Part shown: positions 1-6,464 of the stretch, piece by piece
Layout of the letters: each line of letters begins with the position of its first letter
How positions within the stretch are numbered: position 1 is the stretch's first letter
Assembly (NCBI GenBank): GCA_042218715.1
Contig: JBDGQU010000033.1
Coordinates: 1-11,913, forward strand
Length of the DNA: 11,913 nt
Reading direction: 5' to 3'
Origin: JAGXLP01 sp042218715
GTDB taxonomy: Bacteria > Bipolaricaulota > Bipolaricaulia > M55B111
Made by a program: the position numbers and the translations under genes
The notes under the pieces: generated by a model
What the model was told of the DNA's origin: nothing
The model's database searches: none
What the model saw: the letters and a program-made list of their open reading frames with translations, nothing else

Positions 1-26
1 AAAGCATAAGTTTTTGGAGAGGAAAG

Positions 27-103
27 TGGTACGCCCGGGAGGACTTGAACCCCCGACCTACGGATCCGGAATCCGTCGCTCTGTCCAACTGAGCTACGGG
101 CGC
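27..103 (-). tRNA. tRNA-Arg (anticodon CCG), copy 1
   Basis: A complete cloverleaf is read on the minus strand: a 7-bp acceptor stem with a G1-U72 pair, a 4-bp D stem (GCTC/GAGC), the anticodon stem ACGGA/TCCGT around loop TTCCGGA, a 5-base variable loop AGGTC, and a T arm with loop TTCAAGT. The anticodon CCG reads the Arg codon CGG. The 3' CCA is encoded (positions 27-29). It is identical to the second copy at 1458-1534 except for one variable-loop base (T here, C there). Unlike copy 2, no convincing -35/-10 pair is visible just upstream of its 5' end, so its expression is uncertain. Confidence 0.95.
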
Positions 104-460
104 ACAGATCAGATCAGAGAATTCACCTCTACGCTTGAGTGATAGGCCCGTTTCAGCTTCCAGAAATCTCAAAGAAGCGGGGGAAATTAAACTATGAATT
201 CTGAAGATCTCCCGCGCATTTTTTTTTACGACAATGATGAAACATTACAATCTTATCTAGTTTATCGGGTGTTTTATATTTATAGTTGGCCTTACTAATA
301 TCCATTCTTATAGGAGGGATTGAGAACAACAAAGGATTGAATTTTTTAGCTTCAGGCTAAGGTGTAATTTGTAATGATAAAACGGTCCTGTTAGACTTAA
401 ATGTGTATTATAAAGTAAAGGATTGGCGGTAGTATTTTACATATCGTAAGGAGGTTTACC
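104..460. other. AT-rich intergenic region upstream of the protease pair
   Basis: No recognisable gene is seen. It contains a hairpin followed by nine T residues (177-227) and a 34-codon ATG reading frame at 194-298 overlapping that hairpin. The frame is preceded only by a G-run at 179-183, and I do not recognise the product. An AT-rich stretch with TATTAT at 406-411 could be a -10 element for the operon at 461, but no matching -35 hexamer lies at the right distance. Confidence 0.5.
177..227 (+). terminator. Possible intrinsic terminator (hairpin plus T-run)
   Basis: GCGGGGGA (177-184) can pair with TCTCCCGC (208-215), giving eight pairs including one G-U. The run of nine T residues at 219-227 follows three bases later on the plus strand. 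The 23-base loop is long, and no plus-strand gene is visible upstream to terminate. It may insulate the cassette from readthrough or be fortuitous. Confidence 0.3.
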
Positions 461-727
461 GTGGAAAATAATGAGGATCTGGAATTGAAGGAAGAGATTG
501 AGCTTTATGAAGCAAATAAAGTGGAATGGGCTAATAAATATGGTGAAGGCAAGTTTGTTGCCATAAAAGGTGAGCAAGTATTAGGCCCCTTTGATTCTCA
601 GAAAAATGCTTACGAAAAGGGGTTGGACAAGTTTGGTCTAGAGCCTTTTCTTGTGCAAAAGGTATCTGAAGAAGAGGAAGTAAACTATTTACCAGCGCTT
701 GAATTGGGAATAATTCATGCCAATTGA
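461..727 (+). CDS. Small DUF5678-like protein, partner of the downstream protease
   Basis: This 88-residue acidic protein starts at GTG 461, chosen because a perfect AAGGAGGT (448-455) lies five bases upstream. It has no signal peptide or membrane segment. A charged helical N-terminus (residues 1-25) leads into a compact part with GKFVAIKGEQVLGPF, then PFLVQKV. That resembles the short DUF5678 fold (G-K-(W/F)-VA followed by a glycine turn and a terminal strand). DUF5678-like genes are, from memory, often found beside retropepsin-like genes; their function is unknown. Its last 11 bases overlap the next gene in another frame, so the two are probably translationally coupled. It could be a chaperone, inhibitor or substrate of the protease, but the sequence does not say which. 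The family call is from pattern only. Confidence 0.8.
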   Translation: MENNEDLELKEEIELYEANKVEWANKYGEGKFVAIKGEQVLGPFDSQKNAYEKGLDKFGLEPFLVQKVSEEEEVNYLPALELGIIHAN

Positions 728-1220
728 TAGTGACTTTGGGATTGATATTGGATTCCCCGGCCTTCCAGAAGAGGATCAACCTGATCAAGTTGTAGTAAAG
801 CCTAATCCTGAACCATTAGCACAAAAGGGGCCTATTTTGGATGTCGAAGTTCATGTAACTGATTCTCATGCAAAGGTTTTAAAAGACAATGGTAAAGAAG
901 TACCTTCACCTCGGACGGGAAAGGGGCTGATTGATACTGGTGCTTCTATTTCTGCTGTGGATGTGGATACTATAGATGAATTGTCTCTTTCCCCAATAGG
1001 TGCAACTAATGTAAGCACCCCTTCTGGAAAAGCTATTCAAGAATTATATGCTCTTAAATTTTCATTTCCAGGAAAGGGACTTCCTGACATGAATTCTCTG
1101 AATGTTTTAGGCAGTAACTTAGATGGCCAGAATATATGTGCATTAATAGGCAGAGATATATTACGCTATTGTTTATTAGTTTATGAAGGTCCTTCAGGTA
1201 GTATAACGATAGCAATTTAA
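717..1220 (+). CDS. Retropepsin-like aspartic protease (clan AA)
   Basis: This is a 167-residue soluble protein. The catalytic signature is LIDTGASISAVD, with D73-T74-G75-A76. Sixty-six residues later comes the second family hallmark ALIGRDIL (142-149), the hydrophobic-hydrophobic-G-R-D stretch that forms the psi loop. One DTG per chain implies a homodimer, as in retroviral and bacterial single-domain retropepsins. Residues 1-38 are proline-rich, acidic and low in structure, and could be a propeptide. There is no transmembrane helix or signal peptide, so cytoplasmic action is expected; the substrate is unknown. ATG 717 overlaps the upstream gene by 11 bases with only a weak ribosome-binding site, consistent with coupling. 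Nothing suggests a frameshift. The family call is strong; the biological role is open. Confidence 0.85.
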   Translation: MPIDSDFGIDIGFPGLPEEDQPDQVVVKPNPEPLAQKGPILDVEVHVTDSHAKVLKDNGKEVPSPRTGKGLIDTGASISAVDVDTIDELSLSPIGATNVSTPSGKAIQELYALKFSFPGKGLPDMNSLNVLGSNLDGQNICALIGRDILRYCLLVYEGPSGSITIAI

Positions 1221-1457
1221 AATTTCATTGAATCAGTTTTCTGGATAGTTCTCCTTCCGCTAAAGGTAAGAAAAGCAAATATAAGTATCTAGAATTAATT
1301 CAGAATTTTGTTAGCATAATTTGATTTGAAGTTCTGTTTACGATGTAGAAGTATGGAAGTATGATTGAGAAACAATAGATGTTCAATTAATTACGTGCTC
1401 AGAAGTGGAGATTTGCAAAGTTTTAATTATCGATAATCACCAGTAATAGGTGTAGAG

Positions 1458-1534
1458 TGGTACGCCCGGGAGGACTTGAACCCCCGGCCTACGGATCCGG
1501 AATCCGTCGCTCTGTCCAACTGAGCTACGGGCGC
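1458..1534 (-). tRNA. tRNA-Arg (anticodon CCG), copy 2
   Basis: It has the same cloverleaf as copy 1, with an encoded CCA (1458-1460) and variable loop AGGCC. A well-spaced promoter lies directly upstream on the minus strand (1547-1575), placing the predicted start about six bases before the mature 5' end, so this copy looks like the expressed one. Two copies of this minor Arg isoacceptor within 1.5 kb is unusual. Confidence 0.95.
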
Positions 1535-1546
1535 ACGTTCATTGTG

Positions 1547-1575
1547 ACTATAACCCTGAGGAATGGGAACTTCAA
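1547..1575 (-). promoter_or_regulatory. Sigma-70 promoter of tRNA-Arg copy 2
   Basis: On the minus strand, TTGAAG (1575-1570) and TATAGT (1552-1547) are separated by exactly 17 bp. The tRNA 5' end is at 1534, and the predicted +1 is near 1540. The -35 hexamer sits at the very end of the structured repeat at 1575-1674. Confidence 0.65.
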
Positions 1576-1674
1576 CCAAAATTAGCCGAGAGTGCCCCAG
1601 GGCACCCCCTGGGGGTGAATCGGCTGTTTTGAGTGCTGGGTCAATTTTCGTTTTTCAAATCCAAGGTTATCTTC
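1575..1674 (-). repeat. Structured repeat element, copy A
   Basis: This element is homologous to 9228-9358 on the other strand. A core of 51 bases (1625-1575 read on minus) aligns without gaps to 9308-9358 at 38 of 51 positions, and 1659-1630 aligns to 9250-9279 at 24 of 30 (by eye). The fold is an outer stem AGCCGA (1625-1620) / TCGGCT (1589-1584), a 5x5 internal loop, then CCCCAGGG (1614-1607) pairing with CCCTGGGG (1602-1595) around a GGTG tetraloop. It lies downstream of nth in the same direction. It may also act as a terminator, but no long U-run follows. Confidence 0.7.
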
Positions 1675-1695
1675 ACAATTGTATTTTTTTATATG

Positions 1696-1714
1696 CCCCG
1701 CTCTGGGGGCGGGG
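1696..1714 (-). other. GC-rich hairpin just downstream of nth
   Basis: CCCCGC (1696-1701) and GCGGGG (1709-1714) form a perfect 6-bp stem with a 7-base loop, 20 bases past the nth stop codon. In the direction of nth transcription the stem is followed by an A-run, not a U-run, so it is not a classical intrinsic terminator. It may stabilise the 3' end or help termination. Confidence 0.35.
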
Positions 1715-1733
1715 ATCTTGACTCCTCTCTTCT

Positions 1734-2420
1734 CTAATATTCCAAATCCTCTAAGCTCTCGAGCTTTTCTCGTCCGGTAGGGCAGCGTTCCATGAGGATA
1801 CATTTCCGGCACCTGGGCTTTCGAGATTTGCAGGTTTCCCGGCCGAGCCTTATTAGGTGCAGGTGAAGTTGATACATGTCTTCCGGGGGTACGAGTTCGG
1901 TGAGGGTTTCGTGGTGTTTTTCTCCGCGGTTAACTAATTCCAGTCGGGAAGTGACCCGTCTAACGTGAGTGTCCACGGGAAATATCGGTTTGTCCAGGGC
2001 AAAAAGAGAGACCACTGCCGCAGTTTTCTTTCCCACTCCGTCAAATTCCATTAACTTTTCCCATGTTTCTTTCGCATCCAACTCGTCCAGGTAATCGAGG
2101 TCAAGACCTCCCATCTCCCGGAGCCCGGTTAGTATGCCTTTTATCGTCTTCGCTTTTTGATGTTGGAGCCCAGCTGTCTTTATCGCCTCGGCAATCTTTT
2201 CCTCGGAAGCGTCTGCCAGCTCCTCGTAGTCGTCGAAAGTATCCCAGAGGCTCTCCTCCGCCTTGTCCCGGTTGTTATCATTTGTGTTCTGGGACAGCAC
2301 CGTTTGCACAAGCGTATCCAGTGGGTTCCTGGTGGCGTCCTTTGTTATGGCGCCGAAGTGGTCCTCCAATCTGTCGCGGACCCATAATAAGTTTTCTAAT
2401 CTTTTTTTGTCGCCGATCAT
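1734..2420 (-). CDS. nth: Endonuclease III (DNA glycosylase/AP lyase)
   Basis: This is a base-excision repair enzyme that removes oxidised pyrimidines and cleaves the abasic site. It has 228 residues from ATG 2420, slightly longer than E. coli Nth (211). The helix-hairpin-helix is DGVGKKTAAVV with catalytic Lys132, and the catalytic Asp150 is in PVDTHVRR; their spacing of 18 matches Lys120/Asp138 of E. coli. The C-terminal [4Fe-4S] motif is C197-x6-C204-x2-C207-x5-C213. The frame stays open to a TTG at 2462 (242 residues), but that would place the perfect palindrome 2448-2476 partly inside the coding region. ATG 2420 also fits the family N-terminus better (KKRLENLLWVRDRL). Neither start has a good ribosome-binding site. 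It is divergent from yebC. Confidence 0.93.
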   Translation of the reverse strand: MIGDKKRLENLLWVRDRLEDHFGAITKDATRNPLDTLVQTVLSQNTNDNNRDKAEESLWDTFDDYEELADASEEKIAEAIKTAGLQHQKAKTIKGILTGLREMGGLDLDYLDELDAKETWEKLMEFDGVGKKTAAVVSLFALDKPIFPVDTHVRRVTSRLELVNRGEKHHETLTELVPPEDMYQLHLHLIRLGRETCKSRKPRCRKCILMERCPTGREKLESLEDLEY

Positions 2421-2447
2421 ATTTGTGGATATTAGGTTAACGGAATT

Positions 2448-2476
2448 GGCGGAAGATGGCAATGCGATCTTCCGCC
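2448..2476. promoter_or_regulatory. Perfect 10-bp palindrome between nth and yebC
   Basis: GGCGGAAGAT (2448-2457) and ATCTTCCGCC (2467-2476) are exact inverted repeats with a 9-base spacer. The spacer can itself add two G-C pairs around an AAT loop. No T-run follows on either strand, and the site sits between two divergent starts, so an operator for a dimeric regulator or a leader hairpin is likelier than a terminator. Confidence 0.45.
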
Positions 2477-2525
2477 CCAGTGTTGCTCAACTGCGTTTCA
2501 TTGAATAACATTTTACGGTGATACT

Positions 2526-3257
2526 ATGGCGGGTCACTCCGAATGGTCAAACATAAAGCACAGAAAGGAGAAACAGGACAAGAAGAAGGCAAAGAAGTTC
2601 GGAAAGTTGACCAAGGAGATAATTAAGGAAGCACGCAAGAACCCTGATCCCAAAGACAATCCGACGCTTGCCGGGGCGATAGAACGGGCGAAGGAAGCGG
2701 ACATGCCGAAGGAAAACATCGAACGAGCCCTGAAGAAGGCAAAAGGCGAACTGGAAGGGCAGGACTTTAAGACCCTGGTTTACGAGGGCTACGGTCCAGA
2801 GGGCGTCGCAGTGCTGGTGAAGGCCGAGACCGATAACCGGAACAGGACAAGTTCCTACTTGAAGAACACGTTCGAGGAGTTCGGCGGCGAGCTGGGCGAC
2901 GAGGGTTGTGTTCGCTGGATTTTCGACCGTAAAGGTCTGGTTAGAATCGACCCAGCTTCTATGAACGGGACGGACGAGGAAACCCTCCAGCTAGAGGCGA
3001 TCGAAGTCGGAGCCGAGGACATAGAGGACGTTAATGGGGCGGTCAAAATCTACTTTGACCCGGACGATCTAAAACCAGCTGCCGAAAGCTTGAAAGAACT
3101 CGTTCCGGACCTGGAAACGGAATTGGTTATGTCCCCGAAAAACTACGTCACCCCCGGAAAGGACGGAGAAGAGAAGGTAAAGAAACTTATAGATGAATTA
3201 GAAGATAACCGTGATGTGGACAGTGTCTTCCATAATTGTAAACCCTTGCTCGATTAA
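2526..3257 (+). CDS. yebC: YebC/TACO1-family translation factor
   Basis: The protein has 243 residues, close to E. coli YebC (246). The N-terminal signature MAGHSEWSNIKHRK and the basic helical domain (1-40) are followed by the second conserved block, EADMPKENIERALKKAKGE (about 57-75). The YEGYGPEGVAVLVK strand and NRTSSYLKNTFEEFGG follow. The family was long annotated as a transcriptional regulator. Human TACO1 supports mitochondrial COX1 translation, and bacterial members are now tied to ribosomes stalled on proline-rich sequence. ATG 2526 is preceded by GGTGAT (2517-2522). It converges with trpS across about 50 bases, with no convincing terminator visible. No RuvABC genes, its frequent neighbours elsewhere, are seen here. 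Confidence 0.95.
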   Translation: MAGHSEWSNIKHRKEKQDKKKAKKFGKLTKEIIKEARKNPDPKDNPTLAGAIERAKEADMPKENIERALKKAKGELEGQDFKTLVYEGYGPEGVAVLVKAETDNRNRTSSYLKNTFEEFGGELGDEGCVRWIFDRKGLVRIDPASMNGTDEETLQLEAIEVGAEDIEDVNGAVKIYFDPDDLKPAAESLKELVPDLETELVMSPKNYVTPGKDGEEKVKKLIDELEDNRDVDSVFHNCKPLLD

Positions 3258-3307
3258 ATCGACTTCTTCTACAACCTGTCGAGACTCATTTTAACCGCTT
3301 CGAAGAG

Positions 3308-4291
3308 TTAGGTAGGCCCTACCCCCACGAGTTTTCTGACTTCCTTCATGTTTCTAGAGGCTTCTTTCTTTGCTTTTTCCTTCCCTTTTTTCAGAAGATC
3401 TTCTACGTGGGAACGGTTTTCCATTAACTCTTTTTTCTTTTCCTGAACGGGGCGAATCTCACTCATAAGGTTCTCGTAGACGGCTTCCTTTAGATCGATG
3501 TACATAAGATTTCCCGCTCTGTGGTCCTCTCTGAACCCTTCTACCGTAGATTCCGGCGCCGTCAGCTCAAGCAGGGTGAATAAATTAGCTACGCCCGGAC
3601 TCATTTCGTCGCCCTTAGCCTTCCCGGGATCGGTGACGGCAGACTTTATCTTTTCCCAGATGGAGTTCTCGTCCTCCATTAACCCGATGGCGTGCTTGTC
3701 GTGGTCGCTTTTACTCATTTTTCTCTCGGGGTCCGCCGTAGACATTATTCTGGCTCCCTGTCCGACTATGGGCTCCGGTTCCGGAAAAAACTCACCGAAT
3801 CTGCCGTTGAATTTCCGGGCGATCCTTCTGGTTAACTCGACGTGCTGAATCTGATCTTCCCCTACCGGTACCCGGGAAGCCTTGTATAGTAGTATATCTG
3901 CTGCCTGTAGTACGGGATAATCAAAAAGCCCCGCGCTCACGAAATCCCGTTTTTCGGATTTGTCTTTAAACTGGGTCATTCTGGTTAAATCCCCGTAAGA
4001 CGTCACCGAATTAAATATCCACTGGAGCTCAACGTGCTCCCTAACCTCGGATTGGATAAATAGAATGGATTCCTCGGGATCGATACCGCTTGCGATTAGG
4101 TCTGTAGCCAGGTCAATTGAGTTTTCCCGGAGAGTCGTGGGATCGTAATTCGAAGTGATAGCGTGAAGGTCGACTATACAGTAAACGGTTTCGTGTTCCT
4201 CCTGGAGTTCGGCCCAGTTCGTTATAGCACCGAAGTAGTTTCCCAGGTGGAGTTCTCCCGTGGGCTGGATGCCGGAAAATAATTTTGGCAT
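3308..4291 (-). CDS. trpS: Tryptophanyl-tRNA synthetase
   Basis: A class Ic aminoacyl-tRNA synthetase that charges tRNA-Trp in the cytoplasm. The 327 residues match the compact bacterial TrpRS (about 328 in Bacillus). The HIGH-type motif is HLGN at 15-18, after the GIQPTGELHLGN signature; KMSKS is intact at 191-195. GDLTRMTQFKDKS (100-112) and GLFDYPVLQAADILLY (121-136) are characteristic of the family. The C-terminal helical anticodon-binding part is lysine-rich and complete. ATG 4291 has AAGGAGTG seven bases upstream. It follows mnmG on the same strand with a 55-base gap and is probably cotranscribed; no T-box or Trp attenuator is visible there. Confidence 0.97.
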   Translation of the reverse strand: MPKLFSGIQPTGELHLGNYFGAITNWAELQEEHETVYCIVDLHAITSNYDPTTLRENSIDLATDLIASGIDPEESILFIQSEVREHVELQWIFNSVTSYGDLTRMTQFKDKSEKRDFVSAGLFDYPVLQAADILLYKASRVPVGEDQIQHVELTRRIARKFNGRFGEFFPEPEPIVGQGARIMSTADPERKMSKSDHDKHAIGLMEDENSIWEKIKSAVTDPGKAKGDEMSPGVANLFTLLELTAPESTVEGFREDHRAGNLMYIDLKEAVYENLMSEIRPVQEKKKELMENRSHVEDLLKKGKEKAKKEASRNMKEVRKLVGVGPT

Positions 4292-4346
4292 GAAAATTCA
4301 CTCCTTGGTTCTTGTGTTTTTTTGGGTGGTACGAATCGAGCGGTGA

Positions 4347-6200
4347 CTAGCTTTTCAGCCAGACCGTTAGGATGGTGATATCGGATCTGGTGACGCCTGG
4401 TATCCTCTCGGCCTGGCCCAGGGTTTGTGGTTCAACTTCTTTCAATTTCTCTCGTCCTTCCGTCGAAAGACCGTCCAATTTGTCGTATTCCAGAGAGTTT
4501 GGTAGTTCCTTTTCCTCCATTTCCCGGAACTGGTCTATCCTTTTCTCCTGCTTTTTTATGTAGCCTTCGTATTTAGCTCTTATCTCCACTTCTTTCCGGA
4601 TTTCCGGAGCCGTTCCGTCCTCGAGCGATCCCAGCTCCATAATAGTGTCCCAGGAAAGTTCCGGTCGTTTGAGTAGTTCGTATAGACTTGCCCCCTGATC
4701 CTCCAGGGGTGAGGTGTCGTTTGATTCTAGAATATCGTTGACTTTCTTTCCCGGCGTGACCCTGGTTGATTTTAACCTGTCGAGCTCTCTCCCAATCTCT
4801 TCTTTCCTTTGTTTGTATTTATCGTATCTTTCTTTACTAATAGTTCCCAGGTCGTGGGCCAGTTCGGTCAGTCTGAGGTCAGCGTTGTTCTCCCTCAGTA
4901 TTATTCGGTATTCGGCCCGCGAGGGCAGCATTCTGTAAGGCTCGTCGACGCCTTTCGTAACGAGGTCGTCTATCATAACCCCGATGAAGCCCTGGGACCG
5001 GTCCAGAGTTAACTGGTCACTTTCTCGGATCGCCGCGTTAATTCCGGCAATAATTCCCTGCCCCGCCGCCTCTTCGTAACCCGTGGTTCCGTTTATCTGG
5101 CCGGCCGCGTAAAGGCCGTCGATTTTCTTCGTTTCCAGGGAGCTCTTCAGCTGAGTCGGGGGTAGGTAGTCGTACTCGATTCCGTAACCGTATCTTTCGA
5201 TGTGCGCGTTTTCCAGACCCTTCATTGACCTGACAATGCCCTCCTGAACGTCCGGGGGAGAAGAGGTGTATATTCCCTGTAAATAGTACTCTTTCGAGGC
5301 TTTCCCCTCGGGCTCAAGGAAGACCTTGTGGTGCTCCCTGTCCGGGAAGTCGACTATTTTGCTCTCCAAGGAAGGGCAGTACCTCGGGTGGGCGCTAACT
5401 ACGGTACCGTTGTACCTGGGGTTTCTATCAATATTGTTTCTTATTATTTCGTGTGTCTTTTTGTTGGTTCTGGTTAGATACACGGGATAGTTGTCTTCGA
5501 GGACCTGTTTTTCCGAAACGTAGGAGAACCCAAAAGGTTCGTCTGTCGTGGACTGGCTTTTCAGCGTCGAAAAGTCTATTGTGTCTCCGTTGACCCGGGG
5601 GGTCGTATCCGTATTCATCCGCTCAACCCTCAACCCGTGGCTTTCCAGACTATTCGACAACTCTTCCGCCGGAGGTTCACCTGTTCTACCGGCGGGATAG
5701 GAGGTGTCTCCGAGGTAAACTCTTCCCGTTAGGAAAGTCCCCGGGGCGAGAACTACTGCCGGCGCGGAATAAGTCACTCCCTCGCGGGTAACTACGCCCT
5801 TTATTTCCCCTGACTTCACGATCAATTTCTGGACCATCCCTTCGTTGAGCCGGAGATTATCCTCCGTTTCCAGTACCCGTTTCATTTCCCGGCGGTACTC
5901 GTCCCTGTCAACCTGGGCTCTCATTATCTGCATCGCCTGGCCCTTGCTCGTGTTTAACCTTCTTAGGTGAAGGGCGGAGCGGTCCGTGTTCCTGGCCATC
6001 TCTCCCCCGAGAGCGTCTATTTCTCGGACCAATTGAGATTTGCCCGGACCACCTATTGCCGGATTGCAAGACAGTCGAGCAATTTTATCCAGATCTATCG
6101 TTAGTAGCGTGGTTCGTCGTCCGGTTCGAGCTGAAATTAGAGCTGCCTCACAGCCCGCATGACCGGCTCCCACGACAATAACTTCGGAACTTTTCTCCAT
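4347..6200 (-). CDS. mnmG: tRNA U34 carboxymethylaminomethyl synthase subunit MnmG (GidA)
   Basis: The FAD-binding subunit of the MnmEG complex, which modifies carbon 5 of wobble U34 in several tRNAs. It has 617 residues (E. coli 629). The N-terminal dinucleotide fold is GAGHAGCEAA (11-20). The two conserved cysteines are present: C45 in CNPAIGG and C275 in HPRYCPS, equivalent to C47 and C277 of E. coli. Other hallmarks are REIDALGGEM (59-68), LAPGTFLTGR (151-160) and AAGQINGTTGYEEAAGQG (365-382). The C-terminal helical MnmE/tRNA-binding domain is complete. ATG 6200 has GGTGA seven bases upstream. A candidate promoter at 6219-6247 would give a very short leader. MnmE itself is not in the window; mnmA, which thiolates the same base, lies nearby on the other strand. 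Confidence 0.97.
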   Translation of the reverse strand: MEKSSEVIVVGAGHAGCEAALISARTGRRTTLLTIDLDKIARLSCNPAIGGPGKSQLVREIDALGGEMARNTDRSALHLRRLNTSKGQAMQIMRAQVDRDEYRREMKRVLETEDNLRLNEGMVQKLIVKSGEIKGVVTREGVTYSAPAVVLAPGTFLTGRVYLGDTSYPAGRTGEPPAEELSNSLESHGLRVERMNTDTTPRVNGDTIDFSTLKSQSTTDEPFGFSYVSEKQVLEDNYPVYLTRTNKKTHEIIRNNIDRNPRYNGTVVSAHPRYCPSLESKIVDFPDREHHKVFLEPEGKASKEYYLQGIYTSSPPDVQEGIVRSMKGLENAHIERYGYGIEYDYLPPTQLKSSLETKKIDGLYAAGQINGTTGYEEAAGQGIIAGINAAIRESDQLTLDRSQGFIGVMIDDLVTKGVDEPYRMLPSRAEYRIILRENNADLRLTELAHDLGTISKERYDKYKQRKEEIGRELDRLKSTRVTPGKKVNDILESNDTSPLEDQGASLYELLKRPELSWDTIMELGSLEDGTAPEIRKEVEIRAKYEGYIKKQEKRIDQFREMEEKELPNSLEYDKLDGLSTEGREKLKEVEPQTLGQAERIPGVTRSDITILTVWLKS

Positions 6201-6218
6201 CGATCAATCACCATTGAG

Positions 6219-6247
6219 ATGATAAATTACTGGGTCGTTCTATTCAA
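6219..6247 (-). promoter_or_regulatory. Candidate sigma-70 promoter of mnmG-trpS
   Basis: On the minus strand, TTGAAT (6247-6242) and TATCAT (6224-6219) are 17 bp apart; each matches the consensus at four or five positions. The predicted +1 near 6212 gives a leader of only about 12 bases, starting at the ribosome-binding site. That is unusually short and lowers confidence. Confidence 0.45.
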
Positions 6248-6291
6248 CGGAGAGAGCTCTTGCAGGGACCTCCTCTCCCCAATACAAATTT

Positions 6292-6309
6292 CTTGTGGTC
6301 CCTTGTGGT
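6292..6309. repeat. Tandem octamer CTTGTGGT with 10-bp period
   Basis: CTTGTGGT occurs at 6292-6299 and again at 6302-6309, one helical turn apart, about 45 bp upstream of the mnmG -35 element. It could be a regulator site read on one DNA face, or chance. Confidence 0.25.
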
Positions 6310-6464
6310 AATTTATTTGACCCGGAACTACAAAAATTTAGCTATACTCTAAGAATATTTTTGGAAGCGGAAATTGGTCTCGAATTTTGAATTCAGTTCT
6401 TTCACCATTGTACGTAAGTAAGCGATAGGTAATTCATGATCTACGACTTCATTTTATTCTAAAA

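Larger units (their letters stand above)
25..1536. other. AT-rich segment bounded by 81-bp tRNA-Arg direct repeats
   Basis: The 81-bp blocks 25-105 and 1456-1536 are direct repeats with one mismatch, covering the whole tRNA plus two bases at each end; sequence outside them is unrelated. The enclosed DNA is visibly poorer in G+C than the neighbours: a hand count gives 20 of 60 for 841-900, against 30 of 60 for 7201-7260 in mnmA. It holds only the small-protein and protease pair. This layout could come from integration at a tRNA gene or from a tRNA duplication around a cassette. No integrase or transposase is present, so mobility is inference only. Confidence 0.45.

Noticed and set aside
25..1536. 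CRISPR array or IS element
   Set aside because: The only repeats are the two tRNA genes; there are no short regular repeats, no transposase and no terminal inverted repeats around the segment.
2063..2508. Plus-strand frames opposite nth
   Set aside because: They are antisense shadows of nth with no recognisable domains and lie within a confident gene.
2483..2511. Candidate yebC promoter TTGCTC-17-TAACAT
   Set aside because: The hexamers are weak, and the predicted +1 near 2518 would fall inside the ribosome-binding site, leaving almost no leader.
6317..6348. Plus-strand promoter TTGACC with TATACT
   Set aside because: The spacer is 20 bp, too long for a sigma-70 promoter, and it is about 300 bp from the next start.
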